From NCBI GenBank assembly GCA_029215795.1, contig JARDYH010000001.1, positions 296,862,654-296,926,653 of the forward strand: a stretch of 64,000 nt of DNA. Reading direction: 5' to 3'. The DNA comes from Anniella stebbinsi. Lineage: Eukaryota; Chordata; Lepidosauria; Squamata; Anniellidae. Below, piece by piece: positions 1 to 8,559 of the stretch (position 1 is the stretch's first letter; each line of letters starts with the position of its first letter). The notes under the pieces were generated by a model that made no database searches, was not told the origin of the DNA, and saw nothing but the letters and a program-made list of their open reading frames with translations. The position numbers and the translations under genes were made by a program.

Positions 1-627
1 GTACCAACGGCAGAGTAAGTTGAGGTGCTGGCTCCGCATACATAACATCATAAATTTTATCATTTAGATCCTCTTGCGGTTGGTTGATATCTAACCCAAG
101 AGATTGTGCCATCCTCTGCATCTGGTCAGAAAAGGAACCTAACTCTAACGATGGCGATGGTCTGTCACTACACCCAACCCCCTCAGGAGGAGAAGGGACT
201 GATGGTGCCTGAGAGCGTATAGACGACGCGTCGGAAGGGTAGTCATCACCCGAGGTAGGAGAGAGAGGCCTAGGAACAAGTGCCGTTGAGGTGTGCGCTG
301 GCGCTAGAGCTGACCGTTGACGTGAGACGCTGCGTTGAAGTCTGCGTTGCGAGGATGACCTTCCGATTCTCTTCCCTGTATAGGGGTCAAAAAGATAGCG
401 CGGAGCTCTTCTATGACGGGATCTACTTCTGGATCTATCCGATGCCGAATCCCATTGTCGGGATCGCGAGTGAGACTGGGATCTAGTGCGCGATCGAGAC
501 CGACAGGTTGTCTTTGAGGCCCTCGACATCGGGGACGCACCGATACCCAGTGGTGAAGGTTGTTGCTGGTACTCTTCACTAGGTCCCACATCAACGTCGT
601 GATCTATAGAGATGTCTGATGGGAGAA
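1..627 (-). pseudogene. DIRS copy A: gag fragment, 3' side of the insertion
   Basis: This is the downstream part of a DIRS-type gag gene on the minus strand, cut off by the window start. It matches 4800-5426 of the complete copy with a single substitution (near 266 versus 5066). The reading frame stays open in this piece. It stops being gag at 627, where the left end of copy B begins, and the same gag sequence resumes at 6808. So this is one half of a gag gene split by a nested insertion. The RT and YR genes of copy A should lie to the left of the window. Confidence 0.9.
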
Positions 628-814
628 ATGCAGGTTGCTTACCTGTAACTGTAGTTCTTCGAGTGGTCATCTGTGCATTCACACATATGGGCTCTGCGCC
701 GGCGCCGAGCCCCAATCGGGAAACTTCACTAGCTAGCTTAGTGCTTTTTTTTTTGGCGGGAACCCCTCCCCCACCATCCATCGCGCATGCTCCGGGTCCC
801 GCCTCACCTCAGTT
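628..814. repeat. Left inverted terminal repeat of DIRS copy B
   Basis: Positions about 681-814 are the reverse complement of about 6648-6782, nearly base for base, including the GGCGCCGG-type block and a run of 10 T. The outermost 53 bases (628-680) are specific to this end and differ from the outer 25 bases of the right end. The outer parts of both ends are instead found joined in the ICR at 922-1015. This is the 3' end of the minus-strand element. Confidence 0.92.
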
Positions 815-815
815 C

Positions 816-921
816 CCTGAGACCGCGTTACGGCCTCGCACTAGGTAAACAATAGGAAGCATATGCGCTCTAATCCTCCTGCATACACCATAGCGTTGCA
901 ACGAGGGGATGGTGGGCGGGT
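816..921 (-). other. DIRS spacer between left terminal repeat and ICR
   Basis: About 105 bases with no reading frame of note. No repeat partner was seen at the right end beyond the first few bases. It forms the 3' untranslated part of the element together with the ICR. Confidence 0.5.
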
Positions 922-1015
922 TGTGTGAATGCACAGATGACCACTCGAAGAACTACAGTTACAGGTAAGCAACCTGCATTTCTTCTTCGTGGTCTCTGTG
1001 CATCACACATATGGG
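922..1015. repeat. DIRS internal complementary region (ICR)
   Basis: Bases 922-979 are the exact reverse complement of the left outer end, starting at 628. Bases 980-1015 are the exact reverse complement of the right outer end, ending at 6807. The two end sequences therefore meet at 979/980, copying the junction of a circularised element. In DIRS elements the ICR is the template that lets the ends be rebuilt and joined during replication. It lies just downstream of the YR stop codon, the usual place. Confidence 0.93.
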
Positions 1016-1062
1016 CGATTAATCAGCCAAACTTACCGGAGGAGGGGATGCACGCTGGTGGG

Positions 1063-2169
1063 TCACTGACAGATAGAAGACAGGACCGCTCGGCCGAACG
1101 AAGCGTCCCTTGCCGCTCTAACGTCCAGCCTGTAGTGCTTCACAAAGGTCGATGCACTCGACCATGTCGCTGCCCTGCAAATGTCTGGAACTGATGATCC
1201 TTGGATCAGGGCCGACGATGTCGCTTGTCCCCTTGTCGAGTGTGCTGAAAACGAGGTTGGGGGCTGTTTTCCAAGAACTTGATAGGCCAGGACAATAGTG
1301 TCCACAATCCAATGGGCCAGACGCTGGGAAGAAACCGCCAGTCCCTTAGTCTTCCCACCGTAACAAATAAACAGCTTATCCGATTTACGGATAGGTTCTG
1401 TTCTCTTTATATAGAAAGCTAACGTACGCCGAACATCCAGCGCGTGCAAAGCCGTCGAAAGGGGATCTGTAGACGCCTTAAAAAAAGTTGGAAGAACTAT
1501 ATCTTGGTTAATGTGGAACATGGAAGAAACCTTAGGGACAAACGAGGGACCAGGACGTAACACAACTTTGTCCCGAAAAAACTGAGTATAAGGAGGCCCC
1601 ACCATCAGCGCCGCTAGTTCTGAGGCGCGTCTAGCGGATGTTATAGCTACCAGGAATATGGCCTTAAATGTTAGCAAGCGGAGATCTATTGTAGCTAACG
1701 GTTCAAATGGCTTTGTCGTCAACGCCGTTAAGACTACAGATAAGCTCCATTGAGGAACAATCTGTCGAACTGGCGGGAACATGTGGCGTAATCCTTTCAT
1801 AAAAGTTTTAGCCACCGGGTGTGTAAAAACCGTATAGCCATCTATCTTAGCGTGTTGTCCTGAAATGGCCGCTAAGTAGACTTTGATAGAGGAGGGCTTT
1901 AAGCCTCCTGCATGAAGTGAATACAAAAAATCGATGATACTCGAGACGGGGCCATCGTGCGCTGGAAAACCTTTATCGTTTGCAAATTTCAAAAATCGGT
2001 TCCACTTCCTAGTGTAGGAAGCTCTCGTAGACGATTTTATAGAGGCTTCGAATATGGAGCGTAGAGCTGGTGGCATATCTAGCGACTGCCAATTTGTTGG
2101 ATCCGCCACGCTGTGAGGTTCAGCGACTGAAGGTCCGGGTGCAGGATATCTCCTGCGTTCTTGGACAGC
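1063..2169 (-). CDS. DIRS tyrosine recombinase (YR)
   Basis: Encodes the integrase of the DIRS element, a lambda-integrase-type tyrosine recombinase thought to insert a circular DNA copy into the genome. The core-binding part holds a long stretch of the form SSTRASYTRKWNRFLKF. The catalytic part shows an Arg motif (TSARRASEL), the H-x-x-R box (SAHSTRG, about 1236-1256), a Trp in the second His position (TWSSASTF) and the likely nucleophile Tyr in VKHYRLD (about 1133). The stop is at 1063-1065 and the ICR follows at once. The true start is unknown. The frame is open much further upstream (to 3894), but that part overlies the RT gene, so I give only the recognisable YR region plus a short lead. 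It overlaps the end of the RT frame, as is usual in DIRS elements. Confidence 0.85.
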   Translation of the reverse strand, partial: AVQERRRYPAPGPSVAEPHSVADPTNWQSLDMPPALRSIFEASIKSSTRASYTRKWNRFLKFANDKGFPAHDGPVSSIIDFLYSLHAGGLKPSSIKVYLAAISGQHAKIDGYTVFTHPVAKTFMKGLRHMFPPVRQIVPQWSLSVVLTALTTKPFEPLATIDLRLLTFKAIFLVAITSARRASELAALMVGPPYTQFFRDKVVLRPGPSFVPKVSSMFHINQDIVLPTFFKASTDPLSTALHALDVRRTLAFYIKRTEPIRKSDKLFICYGGKTKGLAVSSQRLAHWIVDTIVLAYQVLGKQPPTSFSAHSTRGQATSSALIQGSSVPDICRAATWSSASTFVKHYRLDVRAARDASFGRAVLSSICQ

Positions 2170-3890
2170 AGATGCGGTATCCTGGGTAGACGCCACCACT
2201 GTTGGTGCGACAGACGATAAAGGGTGGTGAACCAATGTTGTCTCGGCCACCAAGGGGTCACCAGGATCGCGTTCAAGGAGCATCTGCTGGCCTTGGCCAC
2301 CGTTTTTGGAATCAGCGGAAAAGGGGGGAACATATATAGGAAGCCGTTGGACCAATCCCACTGGAATGCATCTCCGAGAGATGCATGTCCAATCCCCGCC
2401 CGAGAACAATAGTCCTGGCAGACAGCATTTGCAGAAGTCGCAAACATGTCTATCGACGGCGTGCCCCACTTTGTAAACAGGCACTTCAACACCTCTTGGG
2501 ATAACTCCCACTCGTGGGTGTTGGAGAATTCCCGACTGAGTGAGTCTGCCTTTGCATTGTCCGCTCCCGCAATGTGAAGCGCGGATAGAGAGATGTCCCT
2601 GAGAAGGGCCCAATGCAGAATGTCCAGTGCCAAACGGAGGATGCGACGAGATCTTGTCCCGCCTTCTTTGTTGATGTACCACACCACAGTGGTGTTGTCG
2701 GACAGGATGCGCACATGATGCCCTTGAAGGTGTGGTAAGAAAGCATGCAGTGCCCGCTTTACGGCAAGGAATTCTAGGAGATTGATATGGAGTCTGGACT
2801 CTGACCTTGACCATCTCCCTTGAATTTGCAGATCGTTGTAGTGTGCTCCCCATCCTTCCAAGGAAGCATCTGTAGTGACTGTTCGAGTTGGACCCTTGTG
2901 GTGAAACGGCATGCCGTGAGTCAGATGAGTTGCGGACGACCACCAACGGAGAGAAGGGAGGACAGTCGACGGAATGGTAAGTATGATTTTTCTCGGGTTT
3001 TGATGAGGGCGGTAGTGCTGGAGAAGCACCTGCTGTAGCGGGCGCATGTGGAGACGGGCCCAGCGGACAACGAACACCGCAGATGCCATGAAGCCTAGCA
3101 TGCGCAGCACAGAGAATGCCGTCGTGCGGGAGCTCTGTTGAAGCCGCGAAGCGAGAGACACTATGGTTCGAGTGCGCTCGGCTGGTAGATAAGCTCGTCC
3201 CACCGTGGAGTCTAAAAGCACCCCTATAAAATGAATCGTCTGTGTGGGATGAAAAATGGACTTTTCTTTGTTTATTTTTAGTCCCAGGCTGGCGAGACAA
3301 GACGTGACGAGACCGACGTCGACCAGTGCTTGCGACCGGGTTGGAGAAACGATCAACCAATCGTCGAGGTAAGGATAGAGCTCGACATTCTGTGATCTGA
3401 GATGAGCACACACCACGGCCATACACTTGGTAAAAACTCGTGGTGCAGTCCGGAGGCCAAAGGGAAGGACTGAAAACTGATACACCCTTTTCCCTATAAT
3501 GAATCTCAGGTATTTGCGATGAGCTGGGTGTATTGGAATATGAAAATAGGCGTCTTTGAGATCCACCAAAGTGAACCACCGATGTCGCTTGAGTAGTGGC
3601 AGGATCTGGGCTAGCGTAATCATGCGGAATTTCCTTGGCTTTATAAATTTGTTTAAGTGTCTGAGGTCCATTATAGGATGAAGGCCGCCGTCTTTCTTTG
3701 GAACCGTGAAATAGCGCGAGTAAAAACCCGCTTTTAATAGTTGCGAGGGAACGCGGACGATTGCTTTCTTCTGTAACAGGGTTGCTGTTTCCTGCAACAG
3801 TGTGGGAGACGGTGGAGTGGTCCTTACAGTGCCTAGAGATGGGTAGGCTTGAAACTCTATGAGGTATCCCTCGGAAATTGTTGATAGCAC
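2079..3890 (-). CDS. DIRS reverse transcriptase / RNase H / methyltransferase-like polyprotein
   Basis: Replication polyprotein of the DIRS element. Reverse transcriptase comes first: VPKKDGGLHPIMDLRHLN, LVDLKDAYFHIPI, and the catalytic YLDD box at 3360-3371. RNase H follows with TTDASLEGWGA, the Glu in NLLEFLAVKRAL, LSDNTTVV and NAKADSLSR, which supply the acidic residues. The last roughly 90 residues match the DAM-like methyltransferase domain peculiar to DIRS elements (DMFATSAN, FPPFPLIP, WWPRQ). The listed start is a GTG codon and is unlikely to be real. The same frame remains open upstream through at least 4050, encoding TTDKW just before it and running under the last codons of gag. Expression therefore probably needs frameshifting or reinitiation from gag. 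No stop or frameshift is seen within it. Confidence 0.9.
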   Translation of the reverse strand: MLSTISEGYLIEFQAYPSLGTVRTTPPSPTLLQETATLLQKKAIVRVPSQLLKAGFYSRYFTVPKKDGGLHPIMDLRHLNKFIKPRKFRMITLAQILPLLKRHRWFTLVDLKDAYFHIPIHPAHRKYLRFIIGKRVYQFSVLPFGLRTAPRVFTKCMAVVCAHLRSQNVELYPYLDDWLIVSPTRSQALVDVGLVTSCLASLGLKINKEKSIFHPTQTIHFIGVLLDSTVGRAYLPAERTRTIVSLASRLQQSSRTTAFSVLRMLGFMASAVFVVRWARLHMRPLQQVLLQHYRPHQNPRKIILTIPSTVLPSLRWWSSATHLTHGMPFHHKGPTRTVTTDASLEGWGAHYNDLQIQGRWSRSESRLHINLLEFLAVKRALHAFLPHLQGHHVRILSDNTTVVWYINKEGGTRSRRILRLALDILHWALLRDISLSALHIAGADNAKADSLSREFSNTHEWELSQEVLKCLFTKWGTPSIDMFATSANAVCQDYCSRAGIGHASLGDAFQWDWSNGFLYMFPPFPLIPKTVAKASRCSLNAILVTPWWPRQHWFTTLYRLSHQQWWRLPRIPHLLSKNAGDILHPDLQSLNLTAWRIQQIGSR

Positions 3891-3978
3891 CCACTTGTCT
3901 GTTGTTATTGAGTTCCAGCGATGCAGAAAAGGTTGGAGCCTGGTAGTCGGGTGTTGTGGCAGAGTTATTGGAATGGAG

Positions 3979-6462
3979 TCAAAGACGCCGTTTTGACGTC
4001 TGGTCCTGGCGGCGTGCCTTGGTATATCTGTTGCCAGGTTTTCTGGCCTGAAAAGAAGACTGCGGCTGCTGTGATTGGAAACGCTGGTTGCGTTCCTGTT
4101 GTCGCCGTGGTTGGTACTGGAAAGACCGGTACCAACGGCGCGAGCGAGGCTGCTGCTGTCCCTGTTGAGTGGGTGCGCTCATTTTACGAGCCGTTACCTT
4201 CGACTTATGGATGACATCCATAGTATTGTCGGTTGACGAATGAAACAGGCCCTCTCCGTCGAACGGGAGATCCTCGATCCGAGCTTTTGTTTCGGCTGGT
4301 AGTGTTGAGGAGCGCAACCATGCATGGCGACGTAGCGCAATCGCCCCTGCTAGAGCCTTCGCTGCGCAATCTGTCTGGTGGTTAGCCGTGGTCAGCTGCT
4401 GCCTGGATAGTCTGGTTGCTTCAGCCTGGAAAACCCTAGCCAGCTCACGTTGGTCATCTGGGAGGTAATCCGTTAACGTGGAAATTTTCTCCCAGAGAAA
4501 GAGCTGGTACCTCGCCATGGTTGCTTGATAATTCGCTACCTTAAAACCTAGCGTTGCTGAAGAATATACACGGCGACCAAAAGTGTCCAACTTCCTACCC
4601 TCTTTATCCACAGGAGTAGAATGACTTTTCGTGGAGCGTCCTTGCGATGACTCCACCACAATGGAGTTCGGCCTTGGATGACTACACAAGAACGGAGCCT
4701 CGACGTCTTTGACTTTGTACAAAGTTTCTAAACGCTTCGAGGTAGCCCCCACAGTTGCTGGGTTCTCCCATGCACTCTTGAAGGTTTTTAGGAGCGTCGG
4801 TACCAACGGCAGAGTAAGTTGAGGTGCTGGCTCCGCATACATAACATCATAAATTTTATCATTTAGATCCTCTTGCGGTTGGTTGATATCTAACCCAAGA
4901 GATTGTGCCATCCTCTGCATCTGGTCAGAAAAGGAACCTAACTCTAACGATGGCGATGGTCTGTCACTACACCCAACCCCCTCAGGAGGAGAAGGGACTG
5001 ATGGTGCCTGAGAGCGTATAGACGACGCGTCGGAAGGGTAGTCATCACCCGAGGTAGGAGAGAGAAGCCTAGGAACAAGTGCCGTTGAGGTGTGCGCTGG
5101 CGCTAGAGCTGACCGTTGACGTGAGACGCTGCGTTGAAGTCTGCGTTGCGAGGATGACCTTCCGATTCTCTTCCCTGTATAGGGGTCAAAAAGATAGCGC
5201 GGAGCTCTTCTATGACGGGATCTACTTCTGGATCTATCCGATGCCGAATCCCATTGTCGGGATCGCGAGTGAGACTGGGATCTAGTGCGCGATCGAGACC
5301 GACAGGTTGTCTTTGAGGCCCTCGACATCGGGGACGCACCGATACCCAGTGGTGAAGGTTGTTGCTGGTACTCTTCACTAGGTCCCACATCAACGTCGTG
5401 ATCTATAGAGATGTCTGATGGGAGAACATCTACAAGCTCCACATCCGAGGAGCACACTTCAACATCTAAAGTTTGAAGGACTGGCCGTGGAGGCAACGAC
5501 GAAGCCCGCTGCGTCAATGAAGCAGATCTCTGAGAGAGAATTGGTGAGGACGCTGGACGGGCAGGCGTCGATGTCGAGTGTTTCCTGAGCGACGCCGAGG
5601 GCTTGCCCGTCGGTATCGAAGGATCAGGACGACGCGGAGTCGACGACGTCGATCTTCGACTCGATACCGATGTCGGCTTTTTGGGCTGGTCCCTCGAGAT
5701 CGACGGTTGTCCCGATCTCGACGGCGCTGCAGATGTCGATGATCGCTTCGGTGCCGAAGACGCTGCTGCCGATGCCGAAGATCGCTTTGTCGCCGACGCC
5801 GACGTCGATGGTGCAGTCGATGCCGAAGAGCGCTTTGCTGCCGAAGAGGATGCTACCGCTGCCGAAGATAGCCTCAGTGCCGATGTCGACGATCTCTTCG
5901 GTGCCGAAGAAGATTCCAACACTGATGTCGACGGGCGTTTGAGAGCTGGAGGGCGGTCTTCTGTAGCCGCCGTATGCTCCTTAAGTTGCTTCGACGTCGA
6001 AGTTGGCTTCGGTGCCGACGACAAATACTTTGATTTTTTATTTTTGCCAGACTTCTTGGCCGCCACGGTAGTCTTTTTGGACGGCTTAGTCGGAAGTCGT
6101 GGCAGAGGTGCTTCTGCCGCGTCCCCACGCGGGGGAGAGCAGGGAGATGCCGGTTGAGAGCGACTTACAGGCGTTCGCCTACGCTCACCGGAGGGCGACT
6201 GGTCCGCCTCAGAGTCCACTGGCTGTGGAGAGCGAGAATGGTGGCGAGGCCGGTCTACCGCAGACAAGGCCTTGCTCCATAGCAGGCTACGTAGCCTGTC
6301 CGCCCGAATCCTCCTGGTTTGGCGGGAAAACGCCATGCAATGGGGGCAGGAATCTACAACATGCCCTTCCCCCAAACACACGAGGCACAACGAGTGTCCA
6401 TCCGTTAGGGTTAATTTTGCCCTACAACGGGAGCAATGTTTGAAAAGCGCCGCCTGCGCCAT
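3979..6462 (-). CDS. DIRS Gag-like protein, 827 aa
   Basis: First gene of the DIRS element, presumed nucleic-acid-binding structural protein. Residues 10-42 carry paired Cys motifs (CSRC, CLVC with LGEGH, CPHC), a zinc-finger-like head typical of DIRS gag. A long Ser/Thr/Lys/Arg-rich stretch follows (about 95-330) with repeats of the KRSS type, then an SR-rich section (about 390-460), then a more ordered region (about 520-760) and a Gln/Arg-rich tail. The ATG at 6462 is chosen because the Cys motif starts 10 residues later and the leader upstream is not coding. Intact in copy B; the same gene in copy A is interrupted after its codon near 6808. The Ser-rich part gives long open frames on the plus strand that are not genes. 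Confidence 0.88.
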   Translation of the reverse strand: MAQAALFKHCSRCRAKLTLTDGHSLCLVCLGEGHVVDSCPHCMAFSRQTRRIRADRLRSLLWSKALSAVDRPRHHSRSPQPVDSEADQSPSGERRRTPVSRSQPASPCSPPRGDAAEAPLPRLPTKPSKKTTVAAKKSGKNKKSKYLSSAPKPTSTSKQLKEHTAATEDRPPALKRPSTSVLESSSAPKRSSTSALRLSSAAVASSSAAKRSSASTAPSTSASATKRSSASAAASSAPKRSSTSAAPSRSGQPSISRDQPKKPTSVSSRRSTSSTPRRPDPSIPTGKPSASLRKHSTSTPARPASSPILSQRSASLTQRASSLPPRPVLQTLDVEVCSSDVELVDVLPSDISIDHDVDVGPSEEYQQQPSPLGIGASPMSRASKTTCRSRSRTRSQSHSRSRQWDSASDRSRSRSRHRRAPRYLFDPYTGKRIGRSSSQRRLQRSVSRQRSALAPAHTSTALVPRLLSPTSGDDYPSDASSIRSQAPSVPSPPEGVGCSDRPSPSLELGSFSDQMQRMAQSLGLDINQPQEDLNDKIYDVMYAEPAPQLTLPLVPTLLKTFKSAWENPATVGATSKRLETLYKVKDVEAPFLCSHPRPNSIVVESSQGRSTKSHSTPVDKEGRKLDTFGRRVYSSATLGFKVANYQATMARYQLFLWEKISTLTDYLPDDQRELARVFQAEATRLSRQQLTTANHQTDCAAKALAGAIALRRHAWLRSSTLPAETKARIEDLPFDGEGLFHSSTDNTMDVIHKSKVTARKMSAPTQQGQQQPRSRRWYRSFQYQPRRQQERNQRFQSQQPQSSFQARKPGNRYTKARRQDQTSKRRL

Positions 6463-6647
6463 AACTCCAACTATATCAATAACTATATAAACTTTTTTTT
6501 TTTTTTATATATATAACAACAACTAACAACTAACACTAACACTAAGCTAAAATAGAGTAACAAAAAGATTTTTCTTTCCTCAGAATGCTACGAACGAAAA
6601 CGTTCAGAGAAGTCTCCCGCGAGGCGATCAGCTACGCGGTCGAAGAA
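6463..6647 (-). promoter_or_regulatory. DIRS 5' leader with T/TA-rich tract
   Basis: Untranslated stretch between the right terminal repeat and gag ATG. It contains a run of 14 T followed by alternating TA (about 6493-6514, plus-strand reading) and a TAACAACAACTAACAAC-type low-complexity stretch. In copy A the same tract has 23 T and one more TA unit. I see no certain TATA box or start site. Confidence 0.5.
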
Positions 6648-6807
6648 GAACTGAGGTGAGGCGGGACCCGGAGCATGCGCGATGGATGGTGGGGGAGGGG
6701 TTCCCGCCAAAAAAAAAAGCACTAAGCTAGCTAGTGAAGTTTCCCGATTGGGGCTCGGCGCCGGCGCAGAGCCCATATGTGTGATGCACAGAGACCACGA
6801 AGAAGAA
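6648..6807. repeat. Right inverted terminal repeat of DIRS copy B
   Basis: Reverse complement of the left repeat for about 135 bases (6648-6782), followed by 25 end-specific bases to 6807. It ends in GAAGAAGAA, and gag of copy A resumes at 6808. A run of 10 A lies at about 6709-6718 (7 A in copy A). The motif GAAGAAGAAC also occurs at the inner border near 6642-6651. Confidence 0.92.
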
Positions 6808-7843
6808 CATCTACAAGCTCCACATCCGAGGAGCACACTTCAACATCTAAAGTTTGAAGGACTGGCCGTGGAGGCAACGACGAAGCCCGCTGCGTCAATG
6901 AAGCAGATCTCTGAGAGAGAATTGGTGAGGACGCTGGACGGGCAGGCGTCGATGTCGAGTGTTTCCTGAGCGACGCCGAGGGCTTGCCCGTCGGTATCGA
7001 AGGATCAGGACGACGCGGAGTCGACGACGTCGATCTTCGACTCGATACCGATGTCGGCTTTTTGGGCTGGTCCCTCGAGATCGACGGTTGTCCCGATCTC
7101 GACGGCGCTGCAGATGTCGATGATCGCTTCGGTGCCGAAGACGCTGCTGCCGATGCCAAAGATCGCTTTGTCGCCGACGCCGACGTCGATGGTGCAGTCG
7201 ATGCCGAAGAGCGCTTTGCTGCCGAAGAGGATGCTACCGCTGCCGAAGATAGCCTCAGTGCCGATGTCGACGATCTCTTCGGTGCCGAAGAAGATTCCAA
7301 CACTGATGTCGACGGGCGTTTGAGAGCTGGAGGGCGGTCTTCTGTAGCCGCCGTATGCTCCTTAAGTTGCTTCGACGTCGAAGTTGGCTTCGGTGCCGAC
7401 GACAAATACTTTGATTTTTTATTTTTGCCAGACTTCTTGGCCGCCACGGTAGTCTTTTTGGACGGCTTAGTCGGAAGTCGTGGCAGAGGTGCTTCTGCCG
7501 CGTCCCCACGCGGGGGAGAGCAGGGAGATGCCGGTTGAGAGCGACTTACAGGCGTTCGCCTACGCTCACCGGAGGGCGACTGGTCCGCCTCAGAGTCCAC
7601 TGGCTGTGGAGAGCGAGAATGGTGGCGAGGCCGGTCTACCGCAGACAAGGCCTTGCTCCATAGCAGGCTACGTAGCCTGTCCGCCCGAATCCTCCTGGTT
7701 TGGCGGGAAAACGCCATGCAATGGGGGCAGGAATCTACAACATGCCCTTCCCCCAAACACACGAGGCACAACGAGTGTCCATCCGTTAGGGTTAATTTTG
7801 CCCTACAACGGGAGCAATGTTTGAAAAGCGCCGCCTGCGCCAT
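6808..7843 (-). pseudogene. DIRS copy A gag, N-terminal half, split by copy B
   Basis: Encodes the first ~345 residues of gag with the same Cys-rich head and Ser-rich repeats as copy B, differing by one Ser-to-Leu change. At 6808 the frame runs into the terminal repeat of copy B and stops at about 6731 after a short unrelated tail. The remaining gag codons are at 627-1. The gene is broken by insertion and not by point mutation. Confidence 0.9.
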
Positions 7844-8037
7844 AACTCCAACTATATCAATAACTATATAAACTTTTTTTTTTTTTTTTTTTTTTTATAT
7901 ATATATAACAACAACTAACAACTAACACTAACACTAAGCTAAAATAGAGTAACAAAAAGATTTTTCTTTCCTCAGAATGCTACGAACGAAAACGTTCAGA
8001 GAAGTCTCCCGCGAGGCGATCAGCTACGCGGTCGAAG

Positions 8038-8196
8038 AAGAACTGAGGTGAGGCGGGACCCGGAGCATGCGCGATGGATGGTGGGGGAGGGGTTCCCGCC
8101 AAAAAAAGCACTAAGCTAGCTAGTGAAGTTTCCCGATTGGGGCTCGGCGCCGGCGCAGAGCCCATATGTGTGATGCACAGAGACCACGAAGAAGAA
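8038..8196. repeat. Right inverted terminal repeat of DIRS copy A
   Basis: Same sequence as 6648-6807 except for a shorter A run. It ends in GAAGAAGAA followed by C and genomic sequence, the same last bases as copy B, which fixes the true end of the element family at 8196. Confidence 0.9.
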
Positions 8197-8252
8197 CCAT
8201 TTGTTAAATCACAGTAAAATCAAAATTTAAAAAATGGAATACGAAAAATCAC

Positions 8253-8559
8253 CTGATGTGCCGGTGTTGCTGCCGCTTGGCATCTTCTCCTAATCTATTT
8301 AATGATGGTGAGCGGCTCCGAGAGGTTGAGGTGTAGCTCCCAACAGTTTTCACAGTTCCATTAGGATTGTTCTGCATCTGTTGCAGTAGGTGAGGCGAAA
8401 GGCTACGGTGTGAAGAAGCTAAAGAGGAAGCTGACCAGTCAGGAATGTTGATGTTCAGATTGTTATCACTATTGGACCGAAGCAAAACACGAGGTGTTGC
8501 CAAGGTAGTCTGCGGCCTCCGTCTTCTGTTTGAGTACGTAGGAGCCTCTCGAAATGGCA
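8253..8559 (-). CDS. SHANK2: SHANK2 coding exon (linker after ankyrin repeats)
   Basis: Internal exon of a postsynaptic density scaffold that links glutamate-receptor complexes to actin. On the minus strand a pyrimidine tract and TTCAG precede 8559, and CAG followed by GTGATT marks the donor at 8253/8252. The 307-base exon is open throughout and encodes PFREAPTYSNRRRRP, then LLRSNSDNNLN, HRSLSPHLLQQM and RSRSPSLNRLGED, a Ser/Arg-rich linker that I recognise from SHANK2/ProSAP1 ahead of the SH3 domain. The exon begins with the last two bases of a Val codon. It can receive either 14640-14721 (short isoform) or 63642-63708 (ankyrin isoform), both of which supply the G. A young DIRS element lies 55 bases into the following intron. 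SHANK1/3 is less likely given the wording of the linker and the huge AT-rich introns. Confidence 0.82.

Larger units (their letters stand above)
628..6807 (-). mobile_element. Complete DIRS-type YR retrotransposon (copy B), 6180 bp
   Basis: The element reads on the minus strand: right terminal repeat (6648-6807), leader, gag (6462-3979), RT/RNase H/methyltransferase-like frame, YR frame, ICR (922-1015), left terminal repeat (628-814). Inverted terminal repeats together with an ICR that joins the two outer ends are diagnostic of the DIRS group, which integrates through a circular DNA using a tyrosine recombinase and not an integrase. All main frames are open, so the copy may be functional. It sits inside the gag gene of another copy (1-627 and 6808-8196). 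The boundaries follow from comparing the split gag with the intact one at 5426/5427. Confidence 0.93.
6808..8196 (-). mobile_element. DIRS copy A, 5' part (gag start, leader, right terminal repeat)
   Basis: Matches 5427-6807 of copy B with one substitution (7157 versus 5776) and three length changes: T run 23 versus 14, one extra TA unit, A run 7 versus 10. Together with 1-627 it forms the older element into which copy B inserted. Its outer end at 8196 abuts unrelated intron sequence 55 bases from a SHANK2 splice donor. Confidence 0.92.

Noticed and set aside
3390..3890. GTG at 3890 as the true RT start
   Set aside because: Eukaryotic initiation at GTG is unlikely, and conserved-looking codons continue upstream in the same frame.
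5603..6157. 184-codon plus-strand frame, also at 6984-7538
   Set aside because: It is the antisense of the Ser/Arg-rich repeat region of DIRS gag; periodic codons leave the opposite strand open. No domain and no independent signals.
1063..6462. Endogenous retrovirus
   Set aside because: No LTRs, protease, DDE integrase or envelope. YR, ICR and inverted repeats show a DIRS element.
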